From contig NC_088910.1 of assembly GCF_963576675.1 (NCBI RefSeq), forward strand, positions 103,506,807 to 103,570,806: a stretch of DNA of 64,000 nt, in the 5' to 3' direction. The notes beneath the pieces are model-generated. The model saw only the letters and a list, made by a program, of their open reading frames with translations. It was not told the DNA's origin and searched no databases. Both the position numbers and the translations under genes were made by a program. Position 1 is the stretch's first letter. Each line of letters opens with the position of its first letter. Below are positions 22,046 to 33,757 of this stretch, piece after piece. The stretch is from Euphorbia lathyris. Its lineage: Eukaryota > Streptophyta > Magnoliopsida > Malpighiales > Euphorbiaceae.

Positions 22046-23404
22046 AGCAGCCAGGAACAACCAGAGATTTTGGAAAGATTTCCAGACGAGCGACTATACG
22101 CCACACAGCCTGCGCCATGGTTTGCCGATATTGCTAATTACCTAGCAAGTTCGCTTAAGCCTCATAACCTGTCCACTAATCAAAGGAGGAAGTTTTTTGC
22201 TGAAATTAAATATTATTTTTGGGAAGAACCCTTTCTTTTCAGGTTGTGCGCCGACCAAATTATTCGAAGATGTATATCTCAGGAGGAGGGACAGGATGTT
22301 TTAAGCCATTGTCATGACTGAGAAGCTGGAAGGCACCATAGCTCCAGCAGAACTGCAGCAAAAGTACTTCAATTAGGTTTTTTCTGGCCAACACTCTTTA
22401 AGGATGCCAATCTGTTCGTTCGCACTTGCAATGAGTGCCAACGAACAGGCAATATCTCAGCTAGAAATGCCATGCCCCTTAACAACATAGTTGTTTGTGA
22501 AATTTTTGATATATGGGGAATAGATTTTATGGGTCCATTCCCTACATCTTTTAGGCATAAATATATCTTAGTGGCTGTAGATTATGTGAGCAAGTGGGTT
22601 AAAGCAATGGCTAGTCCCACCAATGACGCCCGTGTGGTTGTAAAATTCCTGAAAAGGCTGTTTGCCCGATTCGGTGTCCCACGAGCGATCATTAGTGATC
22701 AAGGAACCCACTTTTGCAATGCCAAATTTGAGAAGCTGATGGGCAAGCTTGGAGTCTCTCATAGAATTGCCACACCTTACCATCCACAAACAAGTGGACA
22801 GGTGGAGATTTCCAATCGTGAAATCAAAAGAATTTTAGAAAAAACTGTTGGCAGTTCTAGGAGAGACTGGGCAAACAAGCTTGGCGATGCTCTTTGGTCA
22901 TATAGGACGGCCTATAAAACACCAATCGGAATGTCTCCATTTAGATTGTTATACGGAAAGTCTTGTCACTTGCTGGTTGAAATGGAACACAGGGCTTTTT
23001 GGGCTTTAACATTTTTAAATTTTGAGCAACAGGCTGTTGGAGATCAGCGAAAACTTCAACTCTGTGACATGGAAGAGTTCAGGTTGTTCTCGTATGAAAA
23101 TGCCGTAAATTACAAGGATAAATCAAAGGTGTGGCACGATAGAAAAATCCAGACAAAGACGTTCCATGAAGGTAAAAAAGTTCTCTTGTACAATTCGAGA
23201 CTCAGGTTGTTTCCTGGGAAGCTTAAATCAAGATGGATAGGGCCTTATATGGTAAACAAGGTGTTTGGTTATGGTGCAATTGAAATTGGCAAGGAGGGTT
23301 AGGAACCTTTTAAGGTGAATGGGCAAAGATTGAAACCCTATTTAGAGAACGATCACACAAGGAAGATCGATACAGTTCACTTTCAAGACCCCCCAAGCCA
23401 GTAG
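22046..23404 (+). pseudogene. Athila-like integrase, broken
   Basis: It follows RNase H in frame 2. The N-terminal HHCC zinc finger is interrupted by TGA at 22319-22321; the later cysteines are CNECQ near 22430. The catalytic core has D at 22523, D at 22697 (SDQGTHF) and E at 22805, giving DD35[17 protein letters not shown] and [16 protein letters not shown] are standard gypsy integrase blocks. A TAG at 23300-23302 interrupts the C-terminal domain, and the frame then ends at TAG 23402-23404 after DPPSQ. Integrase joins the cDNA to the chromosome, and the catalytic triad is intact. Confidence 0.88.
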
Positions 23405-24048
23405 AAGCACAAATAGGGTGTTCGCTACAAACACCAATTGTAGCACAAGTAACATTGCATTTAAATTAGTTTCAATTTCAAATTTTGTTAAGTAGTGTCG
23501 AAAGTAGTTTAGATCCATTTTGTGTCGAGCAGTGGTCCATAATGAGTATCTCCGGGATAAGCACAGTTGTAAAACTTATACCTTTTCATAAGGGTCGAGT
23601 TTTACGATTTTACTTGTTCAAATAGGGAGTTGATTTACCCATCAAACAGGGCTATCATTGGAAGTTGGGCGGCGAAATAAAAGCCTGAAAAAATAAAAAC
23701 GTCTAATCCTATATCACTAGGCTCTTATTTCATTTGCTCTCTCTTTCTCGATGCAATCAAACGGATAGGGGAGCAGTGAATTCAAAAATTTGAAACGTGA
23801 CCGTTCGTTACCCAGGGGTCTATTCCAAGGTACGCGCCTTTTGCCATTTTGTCCAGGTGGCGTCCTTTGGACCGCCTTCATAAAGACGGGTTGGCAACAG
23901 ACTGTTCCATCTCTCCCTACTTAAGGAGACCTACCTCATTACGGTCCCTTGCTCGATTTGTTTTCTTTTTCATATATTTCTTTTCACTAGTCACCACATG
24001 CTCTGTGCTCTTCACTATTGGGAAACCCTATTTAGACTTGAGCACAGC
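23405..24048. other. Non-coding spacer between Athila-like pol and the extra ORF
   Basis: 644 nt without coding signal. It holds a pyrimidine-rich stretch (TTTGCTCTCTCTTTCTCG near 23738) and CCCTACTTAAGGAGACC near 23915, which could be promoter-like. I see no clear TATA box. Confidence 0.5.
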
Positions 24049-25422
24049 ATGAGAACTCGTGGCTCTGGTAAGCAGGTGAAAATCAAGGGCTCATCGAAGA
24101 AAGAAAAAGCTAAGGGAAAAATGACGGGGACAGGCTCAGTTGCTTTCGTTCCGGACGAAAAATTGGTGAAAAAGCTTGCTCAGTTCAAGGATGCGGCCAT
24201 GCAGAAATACTACGAGGAACTTGCGCAACTAGAATTTGGGCCTGTGAGGACAGTTTACTGGGACACCTTAAAAAGGATCAAACTTGATCAGCGGGTGCGG
24301 AACCTCATGGAGGCAGGCCATTTCGGCTGCTTCTTTGAAATGACTGAGCCGGCCTACAAAGAACTCACGCTGGAATTCCTGGCTATGTTTAAGCACCATT
24401 CTGAGATTACTGACCTGGACGAGGAAGGCAAGTTTAGTTTCAGGCTAATGACTCACACCCAGCGGCCTTCGTTGAATATGTTCAACAGTCTATTGGGTGC
24501 CATGGATGACGATGACCTTGAGTCGGAAAGTTATAAGGAGGCGTTCACGCAAACCCTAGAGGTATTTGACCCACAGGCCTTCTGGCAATCTATTTCGAAC
24601 CAGCCAAGGTATAATGGTAGTGTTTCCAAGGCTTCAAATATTGATGACTATGCCGTCCGGTATCTCCATAAACTGGTCTCTGGCACCATCTTTGCCCGCG
24701 AAAACCAGGCCATTATTCCCCATGCCGACCTTACGGCCTTGTGGAGTATGACAACTGGGCCCATAATGAATCTAGACTAATGGTTTGGGGAGTACATTGC
24801 CAACTTCGGGAAGAAGAATTCCTCGGTCATCTGCTGTGGGAGCATCGTGACTCGGATTGCAGCAGAAATTGGAGTCTTTAAGCCAGAGGACCGCACCCGG
24901 CTCACTGTTGTAAACCACCCTGACCAGATTGATTTAAGGAGTTTGCAGAGCATGTGTTTTGGGAAAATGGTGAATGGGAAGTGGGTCTGGATGGCAGACT
25001 TTGTTGAATCAAGGAGAGTTGAAAGCCGCAAGAGAAAGAGTGAGCCTACTGTGTCTGTTTCCTCTGAGTCCGAGCAGATTGCGCCCGAAAAAGACCTTGC
25101 TTTTTACAAGAAATGTGCAAAGCTCACCAATGATGATATTATTTGTAAGTTCGATGCCCTGTTTGCACAGAATGTGGCTAACCGTGACCAAATCCATGCC
25201 CTAGAGCATAAAACTGCTATTTTACAAAGTGAGGTCGATATGCTGAAGCACCTCTGTGTAGAAGAGCATGGGTGGGAAAGTCCTTCGGGTGCCTCGATTA
25301 AAAGTCCGGTAAGAGTGAAATCTGCTGTCCCTGAAACAAATGCCGCTACCTCCTCGAAAGGGGATGGTGCTGCTCCTGCTATGGATCGAGAGGTTGATTC
25401 CTCTCATTCCCCACTTATCTAA
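24049..25422 (+). pseudogene. Athila-like extra ORF in the env-like position, one stop
   Basis: The start is the ATG of MRTRGSGKQVKIKG; about 457 codons in one frame with a single TAA at 24778-24780. The product has a basic N-terminus, then a globular region with GHFGCFFEMTEPAYKEL (about 24319-24369) and GSIVTRIAAEIGV (about 24841-24879), then a polar, possibly coiled-coil C-terminus with KKCAKLTNDDIICKFD. I see no signal peptide or transmembrane segment. It sits where Athila elements carry their env-like gene, and proteins of this kind are usually annotated only as putative plant transposon protein. Function unknown. The globular region resembles that of the SIRE-like ORF3 (see findings). 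Confidence 0.8.
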
Positions 25423-27055
25423 AACCTCAAACTTGTCGCTATCCAAGCATCCGGTAACACTTATAACCCTTCTTTGTTTTTATTGTTACACTCCCATGAT
25501 TATCATGTTATGATTCTTTTATCCTGTTGTTAGAATAACATTGAGGACAATGTTAATTTTTATTTGGGGGTAGAGTGCATGCGTTTAAACTATTGCAAAT
25601 CTACTTGAGCATAACATGATAAAAAGATGAAGCATGTTCTTGTTGTAGTATGATAAGTTTAAGCAAATTTCCCTCTAATCAAATCTTGACGTCCTCGTTA
25701 AGCAAATCACATAATGTGTTTATGTAGTCATTTCACTTTCTGTTCCGTTTCGCAACTGATTGTGCTATTGTGATTGCAAATTTGAGGTGATAGCTTTGTT
25801 TTATTATTTGAGCTCCCTTTTGAATCGTGAAGTTCTGAAAATTTTCAAGTTTTAACTCAATCTTCACTTAAAGAATCTCCTGCTCCAATGCAAAAGCCCT
25901 GAAATGTGAGAACTTGAGCCTACATTAGCATGAAAACGCGATGATTCTTTATGAGAGGGCTAGTGCATATTGTCTTTAGGTAGGTATTGCTTTGGCTGCC
26001 TAATCAAAATGGTAAAATTTTGGATGGTCATAGGAGGAAAAAGGCAGTTAGATCCCAAGTTCACTCCACAAAAAGCCTACCTGTGCTTTGCACTCACATT
26101 TTTAGGATATCCAACTTGAGCCTTAACCTATTCTTTCGCAAACACAAATTTAAGGAACCAATTCCCTTCACTGTAATCCCAAAAACACCTTGAATTTGTC
26201 TCATGCTCAGAACAAGCTGCTCGAGAGAAAGAAAAATGATTTTTTTTTTGAGAAAATCTGTGTTTATAATAATCAAACGGTGAAAGGATGACATTTGAGG
26301 AATGAATAGCAATTTTAAAAGATAACAGGAAAGTGTTTGAATTAGTCTCTTAATTTTTTGACAAATGCTTACATCTTGAGACTAAAGTCAAATGTTTGGA
26401 TAATTATGTTTGTGTATTCAAGGGATAGTTTGGTCTATGTTGTGAAATAGGCTGTGCGTAATGATCTGTGCTAAATGCCAAGTATGGTAAATTGCATTGC
26501 ATGTAGACAAAATTCATACACTTAAAATTGCCAATTCACGTCCATACCTTAGCCCTAGCCTAACAATACAACCCATGTCAAGACCTTTTGACTATGATCG
26601 GAAAATTTTTGATCCATCGAGATAGGGTCAATAAGCAATGTAATAACCTAGCGATCATAGTACTAAGCTGAGGAGTGATGATACTTTCCCTTATGGCAAC
26701 AAAGGCCATTTGAGAGTGTGTGAATCCTCCTGAACTTAGTGAGGCACTTGGAGCATAGCAGGTGGTTTAAATGAGGATTGAGGTTCAATTTGAAGCTTTG
26801 AGGAATTTCATAAGAAAGGGTTTTAAAATTTTGATTCTAGCAAAAGCCTCATTGGCAGTCACAAATTGTTCAAAAAGTTTTTCTTCGTTAAGTCTTTCTG
26901 TTTAAATCACTCTCCTATCAATCTGTTTCCCTTGTTTCTGCATAAATTCTTTCTGTAAATACTCCTTCGATTATTCTTGCCTAAAATTATTCTCTTGTGT
27001 TATTGTTATCTTTTTGCTCACTTGAGGACAAGCAAGGATTTTATTTGGGGGTATT
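25423..27055. other. Athila-like 3' untranslated region with polypurine tract
   Basis: 1.6 kb without a credible ORF. A TTATTTGGGGGTAG block near 25560 and the terminal TTTATTTGGGGGTATT (27040-27055) are near-duplicates. The latter abuts the 3' LTR and is the polypurine tract. The former may be a second, central-type purine tract. Confidence 0.65.
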
Positions 27056-28314
27056 TGTTGGGCATGAATATGACTGTAATTAAACAGCATTTTAATAACA
27101 TTTTATGTGCATTTCAGGCAAAATGTTCAGAAACATATGGGCTTATAAGTATTTTATGCAGATTGTATTGATCAAGTCAAAATGGGCAATACCACAACCT
27201 GTTTTGCAACAAACCGTAAGGAGTTGAGCGCCCTTTTGATCCAGCAGATTTTCGCTGTGTACCCGATGAAGGATAGCGACTAGACAAGTGACAGGTGCGG
27301 CGTGGTAGCAGTTGCAGGTGCAGAGTACGCAGGGAGGCAGGAAAGCAACATGATGAAAAGATGGATCACCCCTTGAGTGTTCAAGGGTCAACTTAAATTA
27401 ATCATTACCTAGTATTAGTAGCTATAGGAAAACAATCTTATTTTGTGATATTTTGGTGCATGGTTCGTTTTTCTTCCTTTATATAGACGTAGTCGAGGGA
27501 AGGAAAAGACACCTTTTTACTTCAGAGACAATCAGTTTTAGTTAGAACTTTTGAAGAGAGGCAAAAGCTCTCTTAGGACGATGACGCCTCCAATGGAGGT
27601 CTGTGGAATTAATGGTGGCTATTCACTCTTCACTATGAGTGAGTAGTCGTTTTGAACGGGTTTGGCCAGTTAGGGCCGGTTGTGTAAGTCTTTTATTATC
27701 TTATTTATGAATGAATGGTGATATATTATGTTGTGCTTCATAAAAATTTAACTCCATTGCTTAAGGCATGTATGTTAGTGTTAGATGCATGATAGGAAAC
27801 TGCTTTCATCTTCACGGAACTATGAAATCAAGCATTCAACCCCGAAACAGAGATGTCAGGAGGTTGTATCAAGGGTTTTCTTACATAGAAATGTTGTTTC
27901 GATCGTAATGCAAGAAAGAACCAACTTTAGGGACGCTTGAAGTTGTAGTACGTCTTAGAATCTTAAGAACACACGAGAGTTGACTTAAGTGAGCATTAAA
28001 GTAGAGACCTTGACTTCACTTTACGTCATTCATGAATAAATAGGGTGTTTAGAGACTGAAAGTAACCTGTTCTGTTGTGCTTGACCTGTTCTGCCTTTTT
28101 AGCATTAAATACTCTTTGAAATCAACTAAAGCTTCGATCTTGTTTATGTTTGAACAACACCTCTCAAATTAAAGAATTGACACACACCACACACCCTGTT
28201 CTACAAAGTATTTCTTGTAAACTTTGATCCTCAATCCCTGTGGATACGATACTGGACTTATCATTTTATTACTTGTATCTAGTTCACTTGCTAGAGTCTA
28301 TTCTGAGGACAACA
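27056..28314 (+). repeat. 3' LTR of the Athila-like element
   Basis: 1259 bp, co-linear with 16661-17916, with scattered single-base differences. It ends GAGGACAACA and is followed by the CTCAG target duplication at 28315-28319. Confidence 0.92.
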
Positions 28315-30115
28315 CTCAGCTTCCGCTGAGCAAAATGGAGCCGCTGAGTCACTACCTCAAGGCCTAACCAAAGGTAAAAACGAACCTCCAATTATCTTTG
28401 CTAACCAAAATAATCCTGTAGAGATTGTTGAAACACCTACCCCTGAAGACACTACATTGCCGAAAGAGATCAAGGTTCCAAGAGGACACTCTAAAAGTAG
28501 CATTCTTGATGCCGCTAAGAACACCCTGATGACTAGAAATCAACTCAGGAGATATCTTAGCAACATAGCTTTTGTGTCAGTTCTTGAACCAAGAAACTTC
28601 TCAGAAGCTGAGAACGATGAATTCTGGATAAATGCGATGCAAGAGGAACTCGATCAATTCAAAAGAAATGAAGTATGAGATTTAGTGCCTAAACCAAGAA
28701 ACCAAAAGACCATAGGAACAAAATGGGTATTTCGTAATAAGCTAGATGAACAAGGGAACGTAATCAGGAACAAAGCAAGACTTGTAGCTCAAGGTTACAG
28801 TCAGGAGGAAGGTATTGACTATGGTGAGACCTTTGCTCCTGTAGCTAGATTAGAAGCTATAATAATATTATATGCATATGCTAGCTTTATGAATTTTAAG
28901 TTGTTTCAAATGGATGTCAAGAGTGCATTTCTTAATGGAGTTATAAGCGAAGAGGTGTATGTTAGTCAGCCTCCAGGGTTTGAGGATCCAAAGTTCCCAA
29001 ACCACGTTTATAAACTCAAAAAGGCTCTGTACGGCCTGAAGCAAGCACCACGTGCTTGGTATGAAAGGCTGACCAGCTTCCTGCCGACCAGAAACTATGT
29101 CAGAGGAAAAGCTGACACAACCTAATTCATTAAGAAAAAGGGTAAAGATACCCTGCTGGCACAAATATATGTTGATGATATTATTTTTGGTGCTACTAAT
29201 GAGTCAATGTGTAAGGAATTTAGTAAGCAGATGCAAACTGAGTTTGGGATGTCAATGATGGGGGAACTCAACTTCTTCCTTGGACTTCAAATCAAACAAG
29301 GGAAGAATGGCATCTTCATCAGCCATACTAAGTATGCCAAGGAAATATTGAAGAAATTTGAAATGGAAAACTGTAAGTCAATATCTACCCTAATGGGCAC
29401 TAACACTGTGCTCTGTGCTGATGAAAATGGTAAGTCAGTAGACAGCAAATTGTATCGTGGTATGATTGGCTCTCTACTCTATCTAACGGCAAGTAGGCCA
29501 GATATTCAGTACTCAGTATGTTATTATGCAAGATATCAAGCTAACCCTAAGGAATCTTATTACATAGCTGTAAAAAGAATCCTTAGATATTTGCAAAGCT
29601 CAGTGAATGCAAGTTTGTGGTATCCCAATACCAGTGACTTTACACTTATTGGATACACTGACGCTGACTATGGACGAGACAAGCTTGAACGGAAAAGTAC
29701 TTCAAGAGGATGTCACTTCCTTGGAAGCTGTCTAGTGTCTTGGTTCAGTAAGAAGCAGTCGTCAGTTGCCTTGTCAACAACTGAAGCTGAGTACATTGTT
29801 GCTGGAAGCTGTGTTGCACAAGTTTTATAGATCAAGCAACAGCTGGATGACTATGGAGTTAAAACTAAAACCATTGAAGTCAAATGTGACAACAAATGTG
29901 TCATTGACTTGTCAAAGAATCCAATCCAGCACAGCAGGATGAAGCATGTCAACATAAGGCATCACTTCATCAGAGATCATGTACTCAAAGGTGAGATCAA
30001 GCTGACCTATGTCCCAATGGATGAACAACTTGCTGATATCTTTACGAAGCCACTGGCTCGTGAACAGTTCAGCATACTGAGAGAAGCTATTGGTATGTCT
30101 AATCCTCTTCAATAG
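28315..30115 (+). pseudogene. SIRE-like copy 1 pol, second part: RT and RNase H
   Basis: Resumes the pol frame after the Athila-like insertion. A linker (LPKEIKVPRGH) leads into RT with [44 protein letters not shown] and the catalytic YVDD at 29168-29179. RNase H follows with [16 protein letters not shown] and [15 protein letters not shown] blocks and ends [11 protein letters not shown]. Stops interrupt the frame at 28676-28678 (TGA), 29123-29125 (TAA) and 29828-29830 (TAG). Each can be located by comparison with copy 2, which is open at the last two. The domain order integrase then RT is diagnostic for copia. The product would copy the RNA genome; this copy is inactive. Confidence 0.9.
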
Positions 30116-30597
30116 ATTTCTAAGAACGATAAATGCTGAGTGATTGATGCATGCTGAGTGATTATTACATGTTGAGTAACTGTCATATGCTGAGTAAATG
30201 TGAACGCTATGAAATCACTATATGCTGAGTTACTACACGTGCTGAGTGTCCCTTCTACACTAAACTATACACTCAGAACTCCAAACGTCGAATACCTTAG
30301 ATGTTGAGTTAAATAACTTGAACAATTAATGCTTGCATGCGCATTTAAGTAGCTACCTAGGGTGATGTAAGCGTAATGATTAGAAAACCATGCGCCGAAT
30401 GTGTCATTAATGTCAGAGTTAAATGCCGTTGAATTCTTCGAGAACCCACCGCCACTCTGACCTATCAGATCAACACGCACCGGCTATAAATAGTGGATGA
30501 TTTCTCACTATTCACCTTACGCTTGATAATTTCGCACTCGATCTCTCTCTCAAATCCCCAAATCTTCTGCATTTCCCAAGAACTCCTTAAGAACACC
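30116..30597 (+). other. Pol-ORF3 spacer with CTGAGT repeats and promoter-like elements
   Basis: 482 nt. The first 130 nt hold several imperfect repeats of TGCTGAGT-plus-spacer (30134-30250). The second half contains an ATGATGTAAGCG-type block, a TATA box and a CTCTCTCTC leader. The equivalent spacer of copy 2 is 484 nt with the same order. Confidence 0.7.
30484..30493 (+). promoter_or_regulatory. Internal TATA box upstream of SIRE-like ORF3
   Basis: CTATAAATAG begins 114 nt before the ORF3 ATG, followed by a pyrimidine-rich leader (ATCTCTCTCTCAAATCCCC). Copy 2 has CTATAAATTAT 117 nt before its ORF3 ATG, with a CTCTCTCTC leader. This suggests separate transcription of ORF3. Confidence 0.6.
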
Positions 30598-33500
30598 ATG
30601 TCGAACGATTCCTAGAACAATTCCAGTGACCAATACGAGGATAACCGCTCCGATATAGATCCCCCTTCTCCAGCTGAGCAGGAATATCAAGAGACTTCCT
30701 CAGAGTATCAAAAACAAACCCATGGTCAGCATGACCAGCCAATGGGTGAGGTCAGCATCCTCGGTGAAAACCCATGAACTGACCAATCAACTCTTTCGAA
30801 GAAGAAGAAGAAGGAGAAAAAGAACAAGAAACCCAAGGAAAGGAAGTTCACTCCTGTCTTCAGCAGTATCAAGAACCTCAACGTCTTCCATTCCCGATGG
30901 TTCTCTAAAAGCTTCGTCGAAGCTGAGAAACCCTTCTACGAGTGGATCTTAAAGAACGGATGGACTGCCCTCTTCTCACTCTCTAGAACAACCTACCCTC
31001 AACTGGTGGCTGAGTTCTATGCTAACTTGAAAGTAGCTGACGATGATGTTGACCATATGGTAACTCACGTCAAGAATAAGGAGATCATCATCACCTCTTC
31101 TTATCTCGCTATACTGCTAGATCTGAAAGAAGAAGGTTCAGAACTAAGTTGCACCAATGACTACAAGCGGGTTGATTACCAGACTGAGTTCTGTAAACCC
31201 AAGAACCACGTTGGTGAAGTCTCCAGCACAAGTTTGGGTCAGCCTCAAAGACAAGCACACTACATCCTGACCAACTACCTTTTCCCAAAGGTCAATGCTG
31301 CCTCCTCCGCATCTAACTTTGAACAATGCTTTATCTGGCATATGCTCAACTATCAACCACTCAACATGCTCGTCTTTCTCATTGGGGCTTTCCAACGCAG
31401 CACCGGGATCCTCAGGATGGGTTCTCTCATCACCAGAATTCTTCAGGATCACCAGATCAGCTTCAAAGGGGAAATAGATGTAGTAGGCACTGAGATCACC
31501 TCAGCAATCCTGTTCGGGTTAGCTCACAGCCTTCCTTTCAAATCTAAGAAAGAAAAGGAAATTATGGTTGAAGAAGCACCTACTGAGCTACCCAAGAAGG
31601 ACAAGAAGAGGAAAGCTGACCCATCCTCAACACCAAAAGCCAAAGACATCAATAAAACTGTGAAGAAGATCAGGCTGGTGGTGGGTGAGAAGAAAGCTGC
31701 TCCTGCTGGTGGTGGGTGAGAAGAAATCTGCTCCTGCCGAGTCAGCTCAAAAGAAACCAGAGTCAGCTGAAAGAAAGAAGAAAAGAGCTGAGCCTGAGGA
31801 AGAAAGTGAGGAGACACCTGAGCAACCCCTAAAGAGGAAGAAAACCTCTAAGATGACGCCGTTGGATGCTGCTCCACTCGACTTCGTCATCTCAAAGGAT
31901 TCACATTTCATGCGAGCTCAGGGAATTGATCTAGAAAAGACTCCTTGTAGTCAGGAGGAAGAGTAAGGTTGTACTGAGGAACAGCCTGAAGTTGACAAGT
32001 CTAAGTCTGCTGAACCCAGTAACACAGCTGCTGCTGAGCACGCTGTTGAACAAGGAGCTGAGTCTCTAGTGAAGAATAAGGTTATTGAGGACCTTTTTGC
32101 TGACTTTGGACTCAACTCTTCTCCTGAGTCCCCAGAACCTATCACTGCTATCCTTTCTCCTCCAACCAAAAATCACAAGGGCAGCATGGAAAAGCGATTC
32201 AAGCGGAAGGCACAGAAGCCTAACCTCATAGACATCTTGGATGAATCTCCGCTGAGGGACTCTATTACTGACCTGACTGGGCTACAATTCAACTTCTTCA
32301 CCAACATCACGGAACCCCCTCCAAGTCAGGTTTAGGAAAAGCAAGCCTCTGTTTCTCAAACTGAGGAACAAGCCGACCCAGAAATTCCCAAGGGTCAAGT
32401 TTCTACCGACACCGCTGCTCCACCTTCCACTGAGCAAGTGCTCGAAGTTCTCGAAGTTCTTGCTGCTCAACTTAACGAGCAAGCAACGGAAAACACTCCT
32501 GCTAAAGATAGTTCTGAGTTGCCTCAACCTCAAATTTCAACTCAACTCCAGGTTGACACTGAGCATGTCAATACTTCTGCTGAGCAAACACTTCCAACTT
32601 CTACTGAGCAGTTAGTAAGCCAGTCAGCTCCTGCTGCTGGCCTCAATAATGAAAATTTCGTTCCTAACCAAGGCGGCACTTCGACTTCTAGACAGCACCC
32701 AAATCCTCCAACACTTGGTGCTAACAAAGAAACGGCCCCTGAGACTTCGCAGAACCATACTGAAGATGATTCTTACAACTTTCTCAATGCCTTTGAGTCA
32801 GGACGTCGAATCATCAACTCAGCCCATGTGCTTCTCCAAGCAATTGATCAGTCTCAAGCCACTGCTGCTGGGTCCACTCCTGCTGAGCCAACTCAACTTT
32901 CATCCATCACGCAACGTCTGACCAAACTCAAAGGTCTGAAGGAGCTGATGAACGTTATGACCTCCTTGGTCTCTCAGCAGCCCAAGTAAGAATTTATGGT
33001 CAAGCTGGCAGAGCTTCAGCTTATGATGGTAAATCACATGGACTCAATTGAAGGGAAAATCAATGCCCTATCTATCGTGAACTCATCATTCGCAACTTCT
33101 GCTGAAGTCACTCAGCATTTCACCCAGCTGACCGCTGAGCTAGCCGGAGCTCGAGACCTCGTTTCCTCCTCTTCTTAATGCACAATTGAACAAGTAGCTG
33201 AAGCTGCGCGCCTACTCAGCTTAACCAGAGAGGAAATGGAAATTGACCAGGCTAAGACCAACGACATCCTACTCTGCACTAAAACGACTCTTAACCATGT
33301 CCGTCATCTAAATGCTCAGCGTCACATCTACGATGCTTCTATGCTCAAGATGTATTATCAGTCGTATGCTAGGATGACCAACTCCATTACTTGGATGGGG
33401 AAGTCATTTGAGTTTCTACTCAGTATGCTCCGCGCTCATATTAAGATCCCCGCATCCAGTATGGCAGATGGCGTCCAGGTCTTCAATGGTCTCAAAGAAA

Positions 33501-33757
33501 GTACGAGTCACATGCAACAATATTCAGCTATCTTGACTCGTGCTGTTCAAAGGGGTCAGTTCTATACTTCTGCCCCTCAGCCTGGTGATGCTGGCAAAAC
33601 GGGGGAGAAAGATAGGCAAAAAGCAGAAGGAACTCAACAAAAGAAACATCATCCCGGCTCAACTTCTGTTGCCCCCGACAAGCAAACCCAGCAACAAGAC
33701 CCTAGTCAGCAACCGAAATCCAAGTCCAAACAAATTCAAGTCAACCTTAGAAAATAG
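30598..33757 (+). pseudogene. SIRE-like copy 1 third ORF (env-like position), broken
   Basis: About 1050 codons from the ATG at 30598. The N-terminus is Ser/Asp-rich, then lysine-rich, followed by a globular region with NGWTALFSLSRTTYPQL (near 30955), FEQCFIWHMLNYQPLNM (near 31318) and GSLITRIL. After this comes a long low-complexity Glu/Lys/Pro/Ser region, then a probably helical C-terminal third (LAELQLMMVNHMDSIEGKI near 33005). No signal peptide or membrane helix is evident. In-frame stops lie at 30613, 30775, 31964, 32333, 32987 and 33176, and a 31-bp tandem duplication (31675-31736) shifts the frame. The stop at 32987 coincides with one in copy 2. SIRE env-like proteins sit here, but a fusogenic role is not supported by anything I see. 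Confidence 0.75.

Larger units (their letters stand above)
16661..28314 (+). mobile_element. Athila-like gypsy retrotransposon nested in SIRE-like copy 1
   Basis: 11,654 bp, with LTRs 16661-17916 and 27056-28314, Asp-tRNA-type primer binding site (TGGCGCCGTTGCCAGGGA), gag-pol in gypsy order (gag, protease, RT, RNase H, integrase), an additional ORF between pol and the 3' LTR, purine tract TTTGGGGGTA and a perfect CTCAG target duplication. The primer site, gag family and extra ORF match Athila. The LTRs are very similar but show scattered substitutions, for example CAGCGGATT versus CAGCAGATT. The whole gag-pol is one ancestral frame broken by stops and one frameshift, so it is non-autonomous now. 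Confidence 0.92.

Noticed and set aside
30113..30130. Stop-codon suppression linking pol to ORF3, as reported for SIRE1
   Set aside because: The pol stop is followed by several more stops and 482 nt of non-coding spacer in copy 1, and by 484 nt in copy 2, so readthrough could not reach ORF3.
30598..33757. A host gene captured or disrupted by the SIRE-like element
   Set aside because: Copy 2 has the same ORF at the same place with separate flanks, so it belongs to the element.
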